From NCBI GenBank assembly GCA_012518465.1, contig JAAYSD010000060.1, positions 1-44,315 on the forward strand: a stretch of DNA of 44,315 nt. The letters run 5' to 3'. This DNA is from Clostridiales bacterium (GTDB lineage: Bacteria > Bacillota > Clostridia > Oscillospirales > Ruminococcaceae). Positions 8,372-17,036 of this stretch are shown here, piece after piece. A model generated the notes under the pieces. It did not search any database. It was given only the letters and a program-made list of their open reading frames with translations, and was not told the DNA's origin. Each line of letters opens with the position of its first letter. Position 1 is the stretch's first letter. The position numbers and the translations under genes were made by a program.

Positions 8372-9382
8372 ATGGGTTATAAAATGAATATGGGGCTGTG
8401 GTCCAGTGTTTTTGCTGTCCCCTCGAAAATTGTCGACGAAAATTTAAAGCTCGCAGGTGAAGATGCTTTAAAAGTAATTTTATATCTGTTAAGACATTCG
8501 GACAAGCTTTTTTCAGAAAGTGAATTGATGAATGCTACCGGTATTAAATCGGCTGAAAGACTTTGTGATGCTCTAAATTTTTGGAGCGAAAGAAATCTAA
8601 TCAACATTGAAGATGAAAATATTTTTCCTCAAGCAAATGATGAGATAAAAGCAATTGAAAAGCAAGTCGAACAGGCTGAAATAAAGATTAATAATCAAAT
8701 AAATGCAAGTGTATCAAAAGTAGAGCTTTCACGTCCTCCTAGATATTCTCCACAAGAAATATCTAGAAAAGTAAAGGAAAGCAATCGCTCTCAGCAGGTT
8801 TTTTTACTTGCTGAAAAGCTGTATGGCAGACCATTAAAACACTCGGAACAGCAAATTTTAATGGAAATAATAGAATACGCCTCTTTACCATGTGATGTAA
8901 CTATGATGTTGTTGGAGTTTTGCCATTCAATAGGGAAAACCTCATTGCATTATATACATAAAACAGCCATTTCATGGGCGGAGGAGGAAATCAATACTAT
9001 TGAGCTTGCTGATGCTAGAATTAAAGATATTCGAAATGAGCTTGATGTTTATTCAGAGTTAAGAAGAGAGATGGAATACAATAGTGTTTTTTCCAAAAAA
9101 CAGAAAGAATATATATCTACGTGGACAAAAAAGCTGAATTTTTCTGTAAAAATGATTTTGGCAGCCTATCAAATCACGCTGGATAATGCAGGAAAGCTTT
9201 CTTTTAATTATATGAATAAGGTATTGGAAAATTGGTATTCCAAGGGTTATACTACTGTTGAGCAGGTGCAGGCTGAGTCTGAAAAAAGAAAAGCAGAAAA
9301 ACAACAGGAAAATGACTCTTCATTTAATGTTGATGAATTAGAAATGCTTGCCTTAGATAAATATAGGAGGTCTGATGATTAA
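8372..9382 (+). CDS. DnaD-domain replication initiation protein
   Basis: A 336-residue protein with a winged-helix-like N-terminus (residues ~5-85) and two DnaD/DnaB C2-type helical domains (about 140-205 and 235-295). The second ends in the characteristic YMNKVLENWYSKGYTT, close to the YxxxIxxxW signature of these domains. In Firmicutes such proteins act with DnaA at oriC to recruit the helicase and its loader. The gene overlaps the loader gene by 8 bp, which fits that role. A run of six G forms the ribosome-binding site before ATG. In B. subtilis this job is shared by DnaB and DnaD; one fused-type protein is common in Clostridia. Confidence 0.9.
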   Translation: MGYKMNMGLWSSVFAVPSKIVDENLKLAGEDALKVILYLLRHSDKLFSESELMNATGIKSAERLCDALNFWSERNLINIEDENIFPQANDEIKAIEKQVEQAEIKINNQINASVSKVELSRPPRYSPQEISRKVKESNRSQQVFLLAEKLYGRPLKHSEQQILMEIIEYASLPCDVTMMLLEFCHSIGKTSLHYIHKTAISWAEEEINTIELADARIKDIRNELDVYSELRREMEYNSVFSKKQKEYISTWTKKLNFSVKMILAAYQITLDNAGKLSFNYMNKVLENWYSKGYTTVEQVQAESEKRKAEKQQENDSSFNVDELEMLALDKYRRSDD

Positions 9383-10349
9383 CAATGAGTTTTATATTCA
9401 AGCCTTAGAGATACTTGCTGATAGACGTGCTAAAAATAAAGCTCTAGAGGAAAAACGCAGAAATGAAATAGCAAAAGCCTTTCCGGAATATTTACTGCTA
9501 GAAAAACAGCTTGCAAAAACAGGGCATAGGCTTGCTATGGTTATTTTAAATAAAAGTAAAAATGCTCTAAAGGAAATAAAAGAGATTGAAAAAGAAAACC
9601 TTAATATTCAAGATAGGATTAATGTTATCTTGAAAAAGGCTGGAAAGAACGTCGATTATCTTGATAGTATTTATAGCTGTAAAAAATGTCAGGATACAGG
9701 GATATTTAATAATAAAAGATGCTCTTGTGTAGAGGAAATTGCCAGAAACATAGCTATACAAAGACTTAATGAAAGCTCTCCACTCAACCTTTCGGATTTT
9801 GATAGCTTTAAGCTTGAATATTATTCAGAGAAAAGGGATTTAAGGCTGAATATGAGTGCTAGAGAATTGATGAGGCAGAATTTACAAATGTGTAGAGATT
9901 TTGCCTTTAATTTTCATGTCCCTATGTCTAAAAATGGTATTTTAATGATAGGGAAAACAGGACTTGGGAAAACTCATTTATCCTTAGCAATTGCAAAAAT
10001 CGTGATTGAAAAAGGCTATTCAGTAGTTTATGGTTCGGTTCCAGATTTTCTTAGAAAGATTGAAAAGGAGCATTTTTCATCAAGTGAAGCTGATACTATC
10101 GGAGTTTTAAATTCTTGCGATTTATTAATTCTTGATGATCTAGGGGCTGAATTTGATTCTCAATTCTACACTGCCGCATTATATAATATAATAAATTCAA
10201 GGCTAAACAAAAGGCTGCCTGTTATTGCCAATACTAATCTGACAGCTGTTCAGCTTAAGGACAGATATAGCGACAGGATTTTTTCAAGGCTATTCAGTTT
10301 GGAAGTACTTAGCTTTTTTGGTGAAGATATTCGCCTAAAAAATCATTGA
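9375..10349 (+). CDS. dnaI: Replicative helicase loader, DnaI/DnaC-type AAA+ ATPase
   Basis: A 324-residue protein. The N-terminus is coiled coil and Lys/Glu-rich (~15-90). A Cys cluster (Cys102, 105, 116, 118 in CKKC and CSC) suggests the zinc-binding domain found in DnaI. The C-terminal AAA+ ATPase has Walker A GKTGLGKT (193-200), Walker B LLILDDLGAE (~252) and an Arg-rich sensor stretch (DRYSDRIFSRL). It should load the DnaB-family helicase onto origin DNA. It is translationally coupled to the DnaD-like gene, with AGGAGG inside that gene's last codons. The symbol follows the B. subtilis functional equivalent; dnaC would be equally acceptable. Confidence 0.9.
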   Translation: MINNEFYIQALEILADRRAKNKALEEKRRNEIAKAFPEYLLLEKQLAKTGHRLAMVILNKSKNALKEIKEIEKENLNIQDRINVILKKAGKNVDYLDSIYSCKKCQDTGIFNNKRCSCVEEIARNIAIQRLNESSPLNLSDFDSFKLEYYSEKRDLRLNMSARELMRQNLQMCRDFAFNFHVPMSKNGILMIGKTGLGKTHLSLAIAKIVIEKGYSVVYGSVPDFLRKIEKEHFSSSEADTIGVLNSCDLLILDDLGAEFDSQFYTAALYNIINSRLNKRLPVIANTNLTAVQLKDRYSDRIFSRLFSLEVLSFFGEDIRLKNH

Positions 10350-10352
10350 CTT

Positions 10353-10378
10353 TGAAACTTTTTTACTATTATTTCGTA
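10353..10378 (+). promoter_or_regulatory. ECF-sigma promoter, probably autoregulatory
   Basis: TGAAAC (10353-10358), exactly 16 bp, then CGTA (10375-10378): this matches the SigW-type ECF consensus. It lies about 35 bp upstream of the gene for an ECF sigma factor, the usual arrangement for self-activation. An overlapping sigma-A reading, TTGACT (10346-10351) with a poor TTATTT, is possible but weaker. Confidence 0.7.
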
Positions 10379-10413
10379 CTGCATAGGTGCAGGCTTGAAA
10401 AGAGGTGAGCTTG

Positions 10414-10974
10414 TTGAAAAATAACGAAAAAACAGACGCCTTGCTGAACGATTACTTCAATAAAATTTATGAAAAGACAATAAACGGAGTTTCTCGTTAT
10501 GTAGTCAGCAAGTGCAATAATATCCATGATGTAGAAGACCTGCTGCAGAATATTTATACCAGATTTTATCAGAGGATAAAGAAAAAAGGCTTTGAAGATA
10601 TTCAAAATGCTGAAGCGTTTATTATAAATATAGCAAAGTTTGAGTTTAAAACATATTACGGTAAGACTGCTAAGAAAAAGGAAAATGTCGCACTTATGTC
10701 CGATTTTTCTGAGGAACAAGGTGTACATATAGAATCTGAAATGTCCAAGTATCAGCAATCTCTTGAAGATGTGATATGCGACAAGATGACTGCAAAGAAG
10801 ATATTTACAGATATAGCCAATATGGATAGCGAAATAGGCAAGATTTTTTATCTGTATTTTGTTTGTGATTTAAAGCTTGATGAAATAGCAGAAAAGCTGG
10901 AAATGAATTTGTCCACAGTTAAGTCTAAATTGTACAGGACAATTGAAAAGCAGAAAATTAAATATAGATTGTGA
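10414..10974 (+). CDS. ECF-type RNA polymerase sigma factor
   Basis: About 186 residues. Region 2 occupies roughly 20-85 (VEDLLQNIYTRFYQRI, AFIINIAKFEFKTYYGK) and region 4 the last 60 residues with a helix-turn-helix (LKLDEIAEKLEMNLSTVKSKLYRTIEKQK). Regions 1 and 3 are absent, as in ECF factors. A GTG at 10405 gives a longer frame, but that GTG lies within the AGAGGTG ribosome-binding site, so the TTG at 10414 (6 nt spacing) is the better start. The next gene encodes a membrane protein placed where anti-sigma factors normally sit. The ECF promoter in front indicates self-regulation; the signal sensed is unknown. Confidence 0.85.
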   Translation: MKNNEKTDALLNDYFNKIYEKTINGVSRYVVSKCNNIHDVEDLLQNIYTRFYQRIKKKGFEDIQNAEAFIINIAKFEFKTYYGKTAKKKENVALMSDFSEEQGVHIESEMSKYQQSLEDVICDKMTAKKIFTDIANMDSEIGKIFYLYFVCDLKLDEIAEKLEMNLSTVKSKLYRTIEKQKIKYRL

Positions 10975-10988
10975 GAGGGGGGAATGAT

Positions 10989-12578
10989 TTGAATTTAAGA
11001 GAATTTTATAGAGAAATATTCACTGAAAATACATTTAATAGTGAAAAAATTAAAACTAATGCAATTGCCGGAAAATACGTTAAAAAACATTCTTTAATTC
11101 GCACTGTCATTCCCACTGCAATTATAATAGCATTGACAATTTCCGCCTTCTTTATATTTACTGCTCTTAATAACTCTAGGAAAACAAAGGAAAATGGCTT
11201 ATCACTTATAGGAAAATCGATTTCAACCTTAACCCCTGAGGAAAGGATGGAGCGTTCACGACTTTTATATGAGCAGCAGAAAGCAGATAATAGAGCTAGC
11301 TCAGTTAGATACTTGGTTTCATTTGATGAGCCTATGACAGCTAATAATGCTAACTCAGCGTTATTAAAGCTTAATTCACAGTTAGATATTCAGTATTTTT
11401 ATATAGTTAGCCCTGAGCAGGAGTTTTATGTTCAACCGGATAGGTATTTTAAGGGATATGATGGCGATTCCCTTGAATATGTGGCAACGGGTGCTGTGGT
11501 TTTCGGTTCGCTTGATGAGTATTATAAGTTAAGTGCTGCTGATTTTATCTATATGGTCGAGGTGCTTCAGGATAATGATAGTATAGGCGATTTTAAGCCT
11601 AATAATCCTGAATATAGCTACCCGACAAATTCATCAAAAGTTGAAGAAACAACAGAAACTACTGTTTTTACTGATGAAAGCACAAAAGCACCTGATAGTA
11701 CTAATCCTACTGATAATCCTGATTTGATTTATTCTATTGAAAATGATGTGCCTTTAAAGGAAATATATTTTATAAATGACGATACATTCTATACAATAGG
11801 TGATAAAATATCAGTGTTTAAGCTTGAAGGCAAGTCTTTTGTGAAAATAAAGGAGCTTGAAAAACAAAGTGACCTATATATTTTGAATAGTGATGAAATA
11901 TTTACTTATTCATTTAACAAAAGCTCTAAAAAACTAGTGCTAAATATCTTTAATACCAAGACAATGCAGGATAAGACTCATGAATTGAGCTTTTCCGATA
12001 GTATGAATTTAATAAGTATTTATTATAAAGCTGATAGTAATATGATTTTTGCTCAAGCAGGAAATGAAAATAGCAAAAAGCTATACTATGCTAAGATAGA
12101 TTTTTCGCAGGATTCTCAAAGCTTTACTCCTATTGCACAGGATTATGATTATTTTATTGGTGCTAATTCGACAGAGGTATTTTTAATAAAGAATAATGAT
12201 GGCGAGAAAAATTCAGATATTTTGACATATAATATTTCAACTAAAAAGGTAGCGGAAAAGAAAAAACTTGATAATAATGTAGTGTCTGCTAAAGTGAATA
12301 AATATATTAATTTTTCTGCTTTTACCACGGTAAAAACCAGTTATATTTTCACAAATCATGCTGAGGAACTTATAGTGATTGATGGGAATATAGATGATAT
12401 TGTTTATTCTGCTGATGGTAAAATTGCTGTAATTGGAGGAAATGCTTATTATTTTAATGCTGGTTCCGTTGAAATAAAGAGTGCTGATAGCAGCTTTGAC
12501 ATTAAGCACAATTCCTTGTCTGAAAAGTTTAAATCAGTTGTTGAAGAAGATGGAAGCGTAATTGTTTTATCAAGATAA
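10989..12578 (+). CDS. Single-span membrane protein paired with the ECF sigma factor, putative anti-sigma factor/sensor
   Basis: The protein is ~529 residues from the TTG at 10989, chosen because AGGGGGG lies 6 nt upstream; a GTG at 10971 would precede that site. A short basic cytoplasmic N-terminus (~30 residues) is followed by one membrane span (~30-52) and a large outside part. The outside part has an N-terminal domain (~60-195), a Thr/Ser/Pro-rich linker (~200-235) and a C-terminal region of repeated short beta-strands, possibly a propeller (~240-529). Position after the sigma gene and topology suggest an anti-sigma factor or signal sensor. The cytoplasmic part is too short for a recognisable zinc anti-sigma domain, so this is inference. 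Confidence 0.7.
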   Translation: MNLREFYREIFTENTFNSEKIKTNAIAGKYVKKHSLIRTVIPTAIIIALTISAFFIFTALNNSRKTKENGLSLIGKSISTLTPEERMERSRLLYEQQKADNRASSVRYLVSFDEPMTANNANSALLKLNSQLDIQYFYIVSPEQEFYVQPDRYFKGYDGDSLEYVATGAVVFGSLDEYYKLSAADFIYMVEVLQDNDSIGDFKPNNPEYSYPTNSSKVEETTETTVFTDESTKAPDSTNPTDNPDLIYSIENDVPLKEIYFINDDTFYTIGDKISVFKLEGKSFVKIKELEKQSDLYILNSDEIFTYSFNKSSKKLVLNIFNTKTMQDKTHELSFSDSMNLISIYYKADSNMIFAQAGNENSKKLYYAKIDFSQDSQSFTPIAQDYDYFIGANSTEVFLIKNNDGEKNSDILTYNISTKKVAEKKKLDNNVVSAKVNKYINFSAFTTVKTSYIFTNHAEELIVIDGNIDDIVYSADGKIAVIGGNAYYFNAGSVEIKSADSSFDIKHNSLSEKFKSVVEEDGSVIVLSR

Positions 12579-12636
12579 TATTATGATGTCATAAATAGTT
12601 TTTCTTCTTTGGCATATTGCATTTTAGAAATGAATT

Positions 12637-12670
12637 AATTAACTCCGGCTTTTGTCGGAGTTAATTCTAT
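12637..12670 (+). terminator. Intrinsic terminator after the ECF sigma operon
   Basis: A perfect 11-bp stem (AATTAACTCCG, 12637-12647, with 12656-12666), loop GCTTTTGT, then a T/A-rich tail. The tail is not a pure T-run, so efficiency may be moderate. A 14-bp palindrome TTATGATGTCATAA (12581-12594) lies just after the stop codon. Confidence 0.65.
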
Positions 12671-12750
12671 ATTTATACTTAGATAAAGCTAATAATATAA
12701 CAAGGCTTTTGTATAGAATCACGATTTTTTGAAAGTTATTAAAAAAGAAC

Positions 12751-12779
12751 TTGCAAATTTCATTCTTTTGTATTAAAAT
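12751..12779 (+). promoter_or_regulatory. Sigma-A promoter for the aminotransferase gene
   Basis: TTGCAA (12751-12756), 17-bp spacer, TAAAAT (12774-12779), 38 bp before the ATG at 12817. Confidence 0.7.
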
Positions 12780-12816
12780 ATATAAAGTTAAAATCTTATG
12801 GTCAAGGAGAAATATT

Positions 12817-14106
12817 ATGCATGCTGAAAAGAATTATACACAAATGGGCAGGGAAGAGCTTGTTAAGCTAAAATTAGATCTTGAAAAACAATATAATGAT
12901 ATTAAAGCAAAGGGATTAAAGCTTGATATGTCAAGAGGCAAGCCAGAAACAGCACAGCTCGAGCTTTCAATGGGAATGCTGAGGGAAGGCGTCTGCGATG
13001 AGGTTTTATCCCCTAGCGGAGTTGATTGTAGAAATTATGGAGGACTTGACGGACTTCCTGAGGCAAAAGAATTATTTGCTCCTATTTTAGGTGTAAGCAC
13101 TGAAGAAATAATTATCGGAGGAAATGCCAGTCTGCAACTTATGTATGATACAGTTTCACGTGCGATGATTTTAGGCTTTCCGGAGAGTGATAAGGCATGG
13201 GGAAAATATGAGAAAATAAGGTTTTTATGCCCTGCACCTGGATATGACAGGCACTTTGGTATTTGTCAGGCATTAGGCATTGAAATGATTACGGTTGAAA
13301 ATAAATCCGATGGTCCTGATATGGATAAGATTGAAGAACTGGTTTCCAGTGATGATACTATAAAAGGCATTTGGTGTGTACCAAAATATTCTAATCCCGA
13401 TGGTATTACTTATTCTGATGAAGTTGTAAAACGTTTTGCTAATCTCAATCCTTTAGCTAAAGATTTTAAGATATTTTGGGATAATGCTTATGCTATCCAT
13501 GATTTATATGAAGATGCTGATGTTTTATTAAATTTGCTTGATGAGGCTAAAAAAACTGGAAAGCAGAATATGGTCATTATGTTTTCTTCTACCTCAAAGG
13601 TTACTTTTGCAGGTGGAGGCTTGAGCTTTATAGCTTCTAGCAAGGAAAATATTGAATTCTTTAAAAAGCAGATGTCTATGCAAACAATAGGTTATGATAA
13701 GCTTAATCAGTTAAGGCATATTAAATTTTTTAATGGAAAATATGAAAATATCATTTCACATATGAAAAAGCATGCAGAAATAATCAGACCTAAGTTTGAA
13801 AAAGTACTTGAAGTTCTGGATAGAGAGATTGCACCTTATTGCATAGGCAGCTGGGTAAAGCCAAAAGGAGGTTATTTTATATCTTTTAATTCGCTTGAGG
13901 GCTGTGCTAAAAGAATTGGAGAGCTTTGCAAACAAGCAGGTGTTGTTTTGACACCTTCCGGTGCTACTTTTCCATATGGAAAGGATCCAAAGGACAGAAA
14001 CATTAGGATTGCTCCCACATATCCGCCTGTACCTGAGCTTGAAAAAGCATTAGAGGTTTTTGTACTGAGTGTAAAGTTAGCTTCCGTTGAAAAATTATTA
14101 GGATAA
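12817..14106 (+). CDS. PLP-dependent aminotransferase, class Ic aspartate aminotransferase-like
   Basis: A 429-residue fold-type I aminotransferase. MSRGKPE (~35) and NYGGLDGLPEAKELF (~70-85) match the N-terminal substrate lid and arm. NPDG (~195) and the FWDNAYAIHDL Asp/Tyr (~220) bind the cofactor. SSTSKVTFAGGG (~260) carries the Schiff-base Lys. The sequence resembles the actinobacterial/clostridial AspT group (Pfam Asp_aminotransf) rather than AspB, so aspartate/glutamate transamination is the likeliest reaction. An upstream in-frame TTG at 12751 is the -35 box itself; AAGGAGA before 12817 fixes the start. It is a single-gene unit with its own promoter and terminator. Confidence 0.88.
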   Translation: MHAEKNYTQMGREELVKLKLDLEKQYNDIKAKGLKLDMSRGKPETAQLELSMGMLREGVCDEVLSPSGVDCRNYGGLDGLPEAKELFAPILGVSTEEIIIGGNASLQLMYDTVSRAMILGFPESDKAWGKYEKIRFLCPAPGYDRHFGICQALGIEMITVENKSDGPDMDKIEELVSSDDTIKGIWCVPKYSNPDGITYSDEVVKRFANLNPLAKDFKIFWDNAYAIHDLYEDADVLLNLLDEAKKTGKQNMVIMFSSTSKVTFAGGGLSFIASSKENIEFFKKQMSMQTIGYDKLNQLRHIKFFNGKYENIISHMKKHAEIIRPKFEKVLEVLDREIAPYCIGSWVKPKGGYFISFNSLEGCAKRIGELCKQAGVVLTPSGATFPYGKDPKDRNIRIAPTYPPVPELEKALEVFVLSVKLASVEKLLG

Positions 14107-14127
14107 TTAAAAATATAGTGCTTGTCG

Positions 14128-14160
14128 GCTTGTCGATTATATATCGGCAAGCTATTTTTT
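14128..14160 (+). terminator. Intrinsic terminator after the aminotransferase gene
   Basis: A 10-bp stem (GCTTGTCGAT with ATCGGCAAGC, one G-T pair), loop TATAT, then TATTTTTT. It overlaps the end of the convergent sigK gene. Confidence 0.85.
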
Positions 14161-14889
14161 ATTATCCTTGCTTTTATCTTCATCAATGAACTTTTCATTT
14201 AGTTTTTCAATAGCTTTTTTTTCAAGGCGTGAAACATATGATCTTGAGATATTTAATAGCTTTGCAACTTCTTTTTGCGTCATAACCTTACCTTCTCTAG
14301 CGCAGATAGCTGATAAGCCATATCTAAGGCAAAGAATCTGCTTTTCACGCTTTGTAAGCACTTCATCAATATAAATATATAGCTTTTCACAGTCAATTCT
14401 GTTATCCACAATTTCACAAACATTGTGATTGTCTTTAAAAATATCTTCAAAGGTTATGCTATTTCCATCCTTATCAGTATCGATTGGCTCATTTAGTGAA
14501 ACTTCGTTTTGATATTTTTTGCTTTTTCTGAAATGCATTTTAATCTGGTTGTCAATGCACCTAGTTGCATATGTTGAAAAATTAACGCCTTTTTCATGAT
14601 TATAGGTTTCGCACGCACGGATAAGCCCAATTATTCCTATTGAGATTAAATCCTCTTGGTCTTTATCCTCTGAATAATTCTTCTTGACAATATAAGCTAC
14701 AAGACGCAAATTATGTACAATAAGCTTATCTCGAGCATTTTCTGCTATTTTACCTCCTTTTTTCATATCAAAAAAGCATTTTTGCTCTTCTTCTTTTGTG
14801 AGCTTTTGTGGAAAACCATTTTTGCTGTCCATATGCAGCCCGAAAAATAACATATTTTTCAGTGCTAATCTGAAAATTGATAAGAACAT
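14152..14889 (-). CDS. sigK: Sporulation sigma factor SigK (uninterrupted, with hydrophobic pro-sequence)
   Basis: A 245-residue sigma-70 family factor. GFPQKLTKEEEQ (~25-36), the region 2 core EDLISIGIIGLIRACETY (~79-96), YATRCIDNQIKMHFR (~107-121) and the region 4 helix-turn-helix VAKLLNISRSYVSRLEKKA follow the SigK pattern more closely than SigE. The first ~22 residues are hydrophobic (MFLSIFRLALKNMLFFG), like the pro-sequence that SpoIVFB removes in B. subtilis. The gene is not split by a skin element. The start is supported by GGTGAT spaced 6 nt from ATG. Role: late mother-cell transcription of coat and lysis genes. SigE is the main alternative identity. Confidence 0.88.
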   Translation of the reverse strand: MFLSIFRLALKNMLFFGLHMDSKNGFPQKLTKEEEQKCFFDMKKGGKIAENARDKLIVHNLRLVAYIVKKNYSEDKDQEDLISIGIIGLIRACETYNHEKGVNFSTYATRCIDNQIKMHFRKSKKYQNEVSLNEPIDTDKDGNSITFEDIFKDNHNVCEIVDNRIDCEKLYIYIDEVLTKREKQILCLRYGLSAICAREGKVMTQKEVAKLLNISRSYVSRLEKKAIEKLNEKFIDEDKSKDNKK

Positions 14890-14981
14890 TTTAAAATCAC
14901 CGCCGTTTCATAGTCATATTTAATCTTATGAAAGGCTGTTTGTCTAAAATTACAATATTATCAAATAAAGTGAAGTACTAG

Positions 14982-15064
14982 CTATAAATTTATCAAAAAA
15001 AGACAAGTATTGCTTATGTGCTGCTTGTATTTATTGTAAATTTTATTTTTTTATAAATTTATAG
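14982..15064. repeat. Long imperfect inverted repeat in the sigK/ABC divergent region
   Basis: CTATAAATTTAT then C and seven A (14982-15001) is mirrored by seven T then ATAAATTTATAG (15046-15064). Inside it ACAAG (15003-15007) pairs with CTTGT (15024-15028). A third partial copy, AAATTTATAG, occurs near 15108-15117. Apart from the promoter at 15162, the 361-bp gap from 14890 to 15250 holds nothing else I can name. Confidence 0.6.
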
Positions 15065-15161
15065 TTTACCACAAATTTTAAATATTACAAGAACGCAATT
15101 TTGTACAAAATTTATAGCGTGAAAACGATTAATATTGTTTAATATTTTTTAGCTTAAACCC

Positions 15162-15189
15162 TTGTAATTTTAAATTAAACCGTTATAAT
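15162..15189 (+). promoter_or_regulatory. Sigma-A promoter for the first ABC exporter pair
   Basis: TTGTAA (15162-15167), 16-bp spacer, TATAAT (15184-15189), about 60 bp before the start codon. Confidence 0.75.
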
Positions 15190-15250
15190 GAACATAAGTG
15201 TTTTAAAAGGCTTTAGTTATTTAAAGTCAAGACAGAAAGGCTAGGTGCTT

Positions 15251-17002
15251 ATGTTTCAACTAAAATGGCTGTGGAAACAAATGGAGGGAAATCGGTTAAT
15301 GTATGTTGCTGCATTGATTCTCTCATCACTTATACAAATTTTATTTGTTGTAGTGCCGGGATTAGGCGGTGAGATAGTTCGTATTTTTATAGATGTTGAC
15401 CCACAGATAGCTGTAAAAAATATCGAAGATAATCGTATGCTGCTTTTGGCTTTGGCAAGTGGTATGATAGGAATCACTCTTTTCCGTACTATTATGCAGT
15501 TTTTTACCAAAATGCTCTATGAAAAATCCTCCCAAAATGTCTTATTTAATATTAGAAATAAGATGTTTGAGCTTATACATAATCAGGATACGCATTTTTT
15601 TAATAAAATATCAAAAGGCGATTTAGTAACGAGAATGACAGGTGATCTTGATCAAATCAGGCATACTTTAGCGTGGGTAGTAATGCTTTTTGTAGAAAAT
15701 TTAGCTTTATTCACTTTTACTATTGTGTACTTCTTTTCTATGGATTGGCTGCTGACATTGTGCTTTTTAGTTGTTGCTCCAATTATATTTTTTATGACGA
15801 AAAACTTTCCTAAAAAAATGGGTGGCAGGCACGCTATTACAAGGGAAAAATTATCTCGACTTAATAATAAGGCACAGGAAAATATAGCAGGAAATCGTGT
15901 GGTAAAGGCATTTGCTCGTGAGGAATATGAAAAACAGGATTTCGATAAATATAATTTTGAATATGCTGACCAGACTAAACAAACAGCATATACTTGGCTT
16001 AAGTTCTTACCTAAAATGGAAATCACATCTCAATCTTTGTGGGTTATTCATATGGTATTTGGAGGAGTTTTTGTAGTTACAGGTCGCATTGATTTAGCTG
16101 AGTTTACTATATTTGTGAACTTGTTGTGGGCTATATCTAATGCTATGAGAATGTTAGGGTTTTTAGCAAATGATTTGCAAAGAGCATTTGCAAGTATAGA
16201 TAAGATAATTGAGCTTTATTATGCCAAGCCTGAAATAGTAAATGAGCATAATGATATTGAGAGAATCAAGCTGCAAGGAAATATAGAATTTAAAAATGTA
16301 AGTCTTGAAATTGATAATAAAAAAATACTTAAAGATATAAGCTTTGATGTAAAACAAGGTGAAACTGTTGTAATAATGGGGCCTACCGGCTCTGGTAAAA
16401 GTATGCTTGTAAATCTTATTGCAAGATTTTATGATACAACAGAGGGTAAAGTGCTTGTTGACGGCAAGAATGTCAAGGATTATGAGCTTGATTTGTTAAG
16501 GGCTAATATAGGACTTACTACACAGGACGTTATGCTGTTTTCCGATACAATCGATGGTAATATAGCCTATGGAAATTCTGATATGAGCAGTGATAATGTA
16601 AAACATTTTGCAAAGCTTTCTTGTGCAGGTTTTATAGAAAGAATGCCTGAGCAATACGATACAATAATTGGCGAACGTGGCGTGGGCTTATCAGGAGGTC
16701 AAAAGCAAAGAATTGCACTAGCTAGAGCTATGGCGATAAAACCCCCTATTTTAATTTTAGATGATACAACTTCTGCTGTTGATTTGGAAACGGAGCTGGA
16801 GATACAGGAAAATATAGGCAAGCTTGATTTTGATTGCACCAAGATTATAATTGCTCAAAGGACATCTTCGGCTAAAAATGCTGATAAAATCATTATTCTT
16901 GATGAGGGCAAAATTCTTGAAATGGGTTCTCACCAAGAGCTTATGGCTAAAAAAGGTTATTATTATGAGATTTTTGCCTTGCAAAATGATATTGCCGGCT
17001 AA
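15251..17002 (+). CDS. ABC exporter half-transporter with degenerate ATP site (first pair, subunit A)
   Basis: About 583 residues: a six-span membrane domain (~1-310) followed by an ATPase domain. Walker A is GPTGSGKS (377-384), the Q-loop is TTQDVMLFS and the signature is a perfect LSGGQ (480-484). The Walker B motif reads LILDD, with Asp for the catalytic Glu, and the switch His is Gln (AQRTSS). This is the mark of the inactive-site partner in heterodimeric exporters (TM287/288, BmrCD, LmrCD). The next gene supplies the other half. The start is either GTG 15245 or ATG 15251; the ATG is preferred with AAAGG 10 nt upstream. Substrate is probably drugs or lipids, but not known. Confidence 0.9.
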   Translation: MFQLKWLWKQMEGNRLMYVAALILSSLIQILFVVVPGLGGEIVRIFIDVDPQIAVKNIEDNRMLLLALASGMIGITLFRTIMQFFTKMLYEKSSQNVLFNIRNKMFELIHNQDTHFFNKISKGDLVTRMTGDLDQIRHTLAWVVMLFVENLALFTFTIVYFFSMDWLLTLCFLVVAPIIFFMTKNFPKKMGGRHAITREKLSRLNNKAQENIAGNRVVKAFAREEYEKQDFDKYNFEYADQTKQTAYTWLKFLPKMEITSQSLWVIHMVFGGVFVVTGRIDLAEFTIFVNLLWAISNAMRMLGFLANDLQRAFASIDKIIELYYAKPEIVNEHNDIERIKLQGNIEFKNVSLEIDNKKILKDISFDVKQGETVVIMGPTGSGKSMLVNLIARFYDTTEGKVLVDGKNVKDYELDLLRANIGLTTQDVMLFSDTIDGNIAYGNSDMSSDNVKHFAKLSCAGFIERMPEQYDTIIGERGVGLSGGQKQRIALARAMAIKPPILILDDTTSAVDLETELEIQENIGKLDFDCTKIIIAQRTSSAKNADKIIILDEGKILEMGSHQELMAKKGYYYEIFALQNDIAG

Positions 17003-17036
17003 GATAACTTAAGCGAAAACTTTACAAGGAGAGAAA

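Noticed and set aside
10369..10758. Minus-strand 129-codon open frame opposite the ECF sigma gene
   Set aside because: Shadow of the sigma factor gene; hydrophobic, low-complexity translation without start signals.
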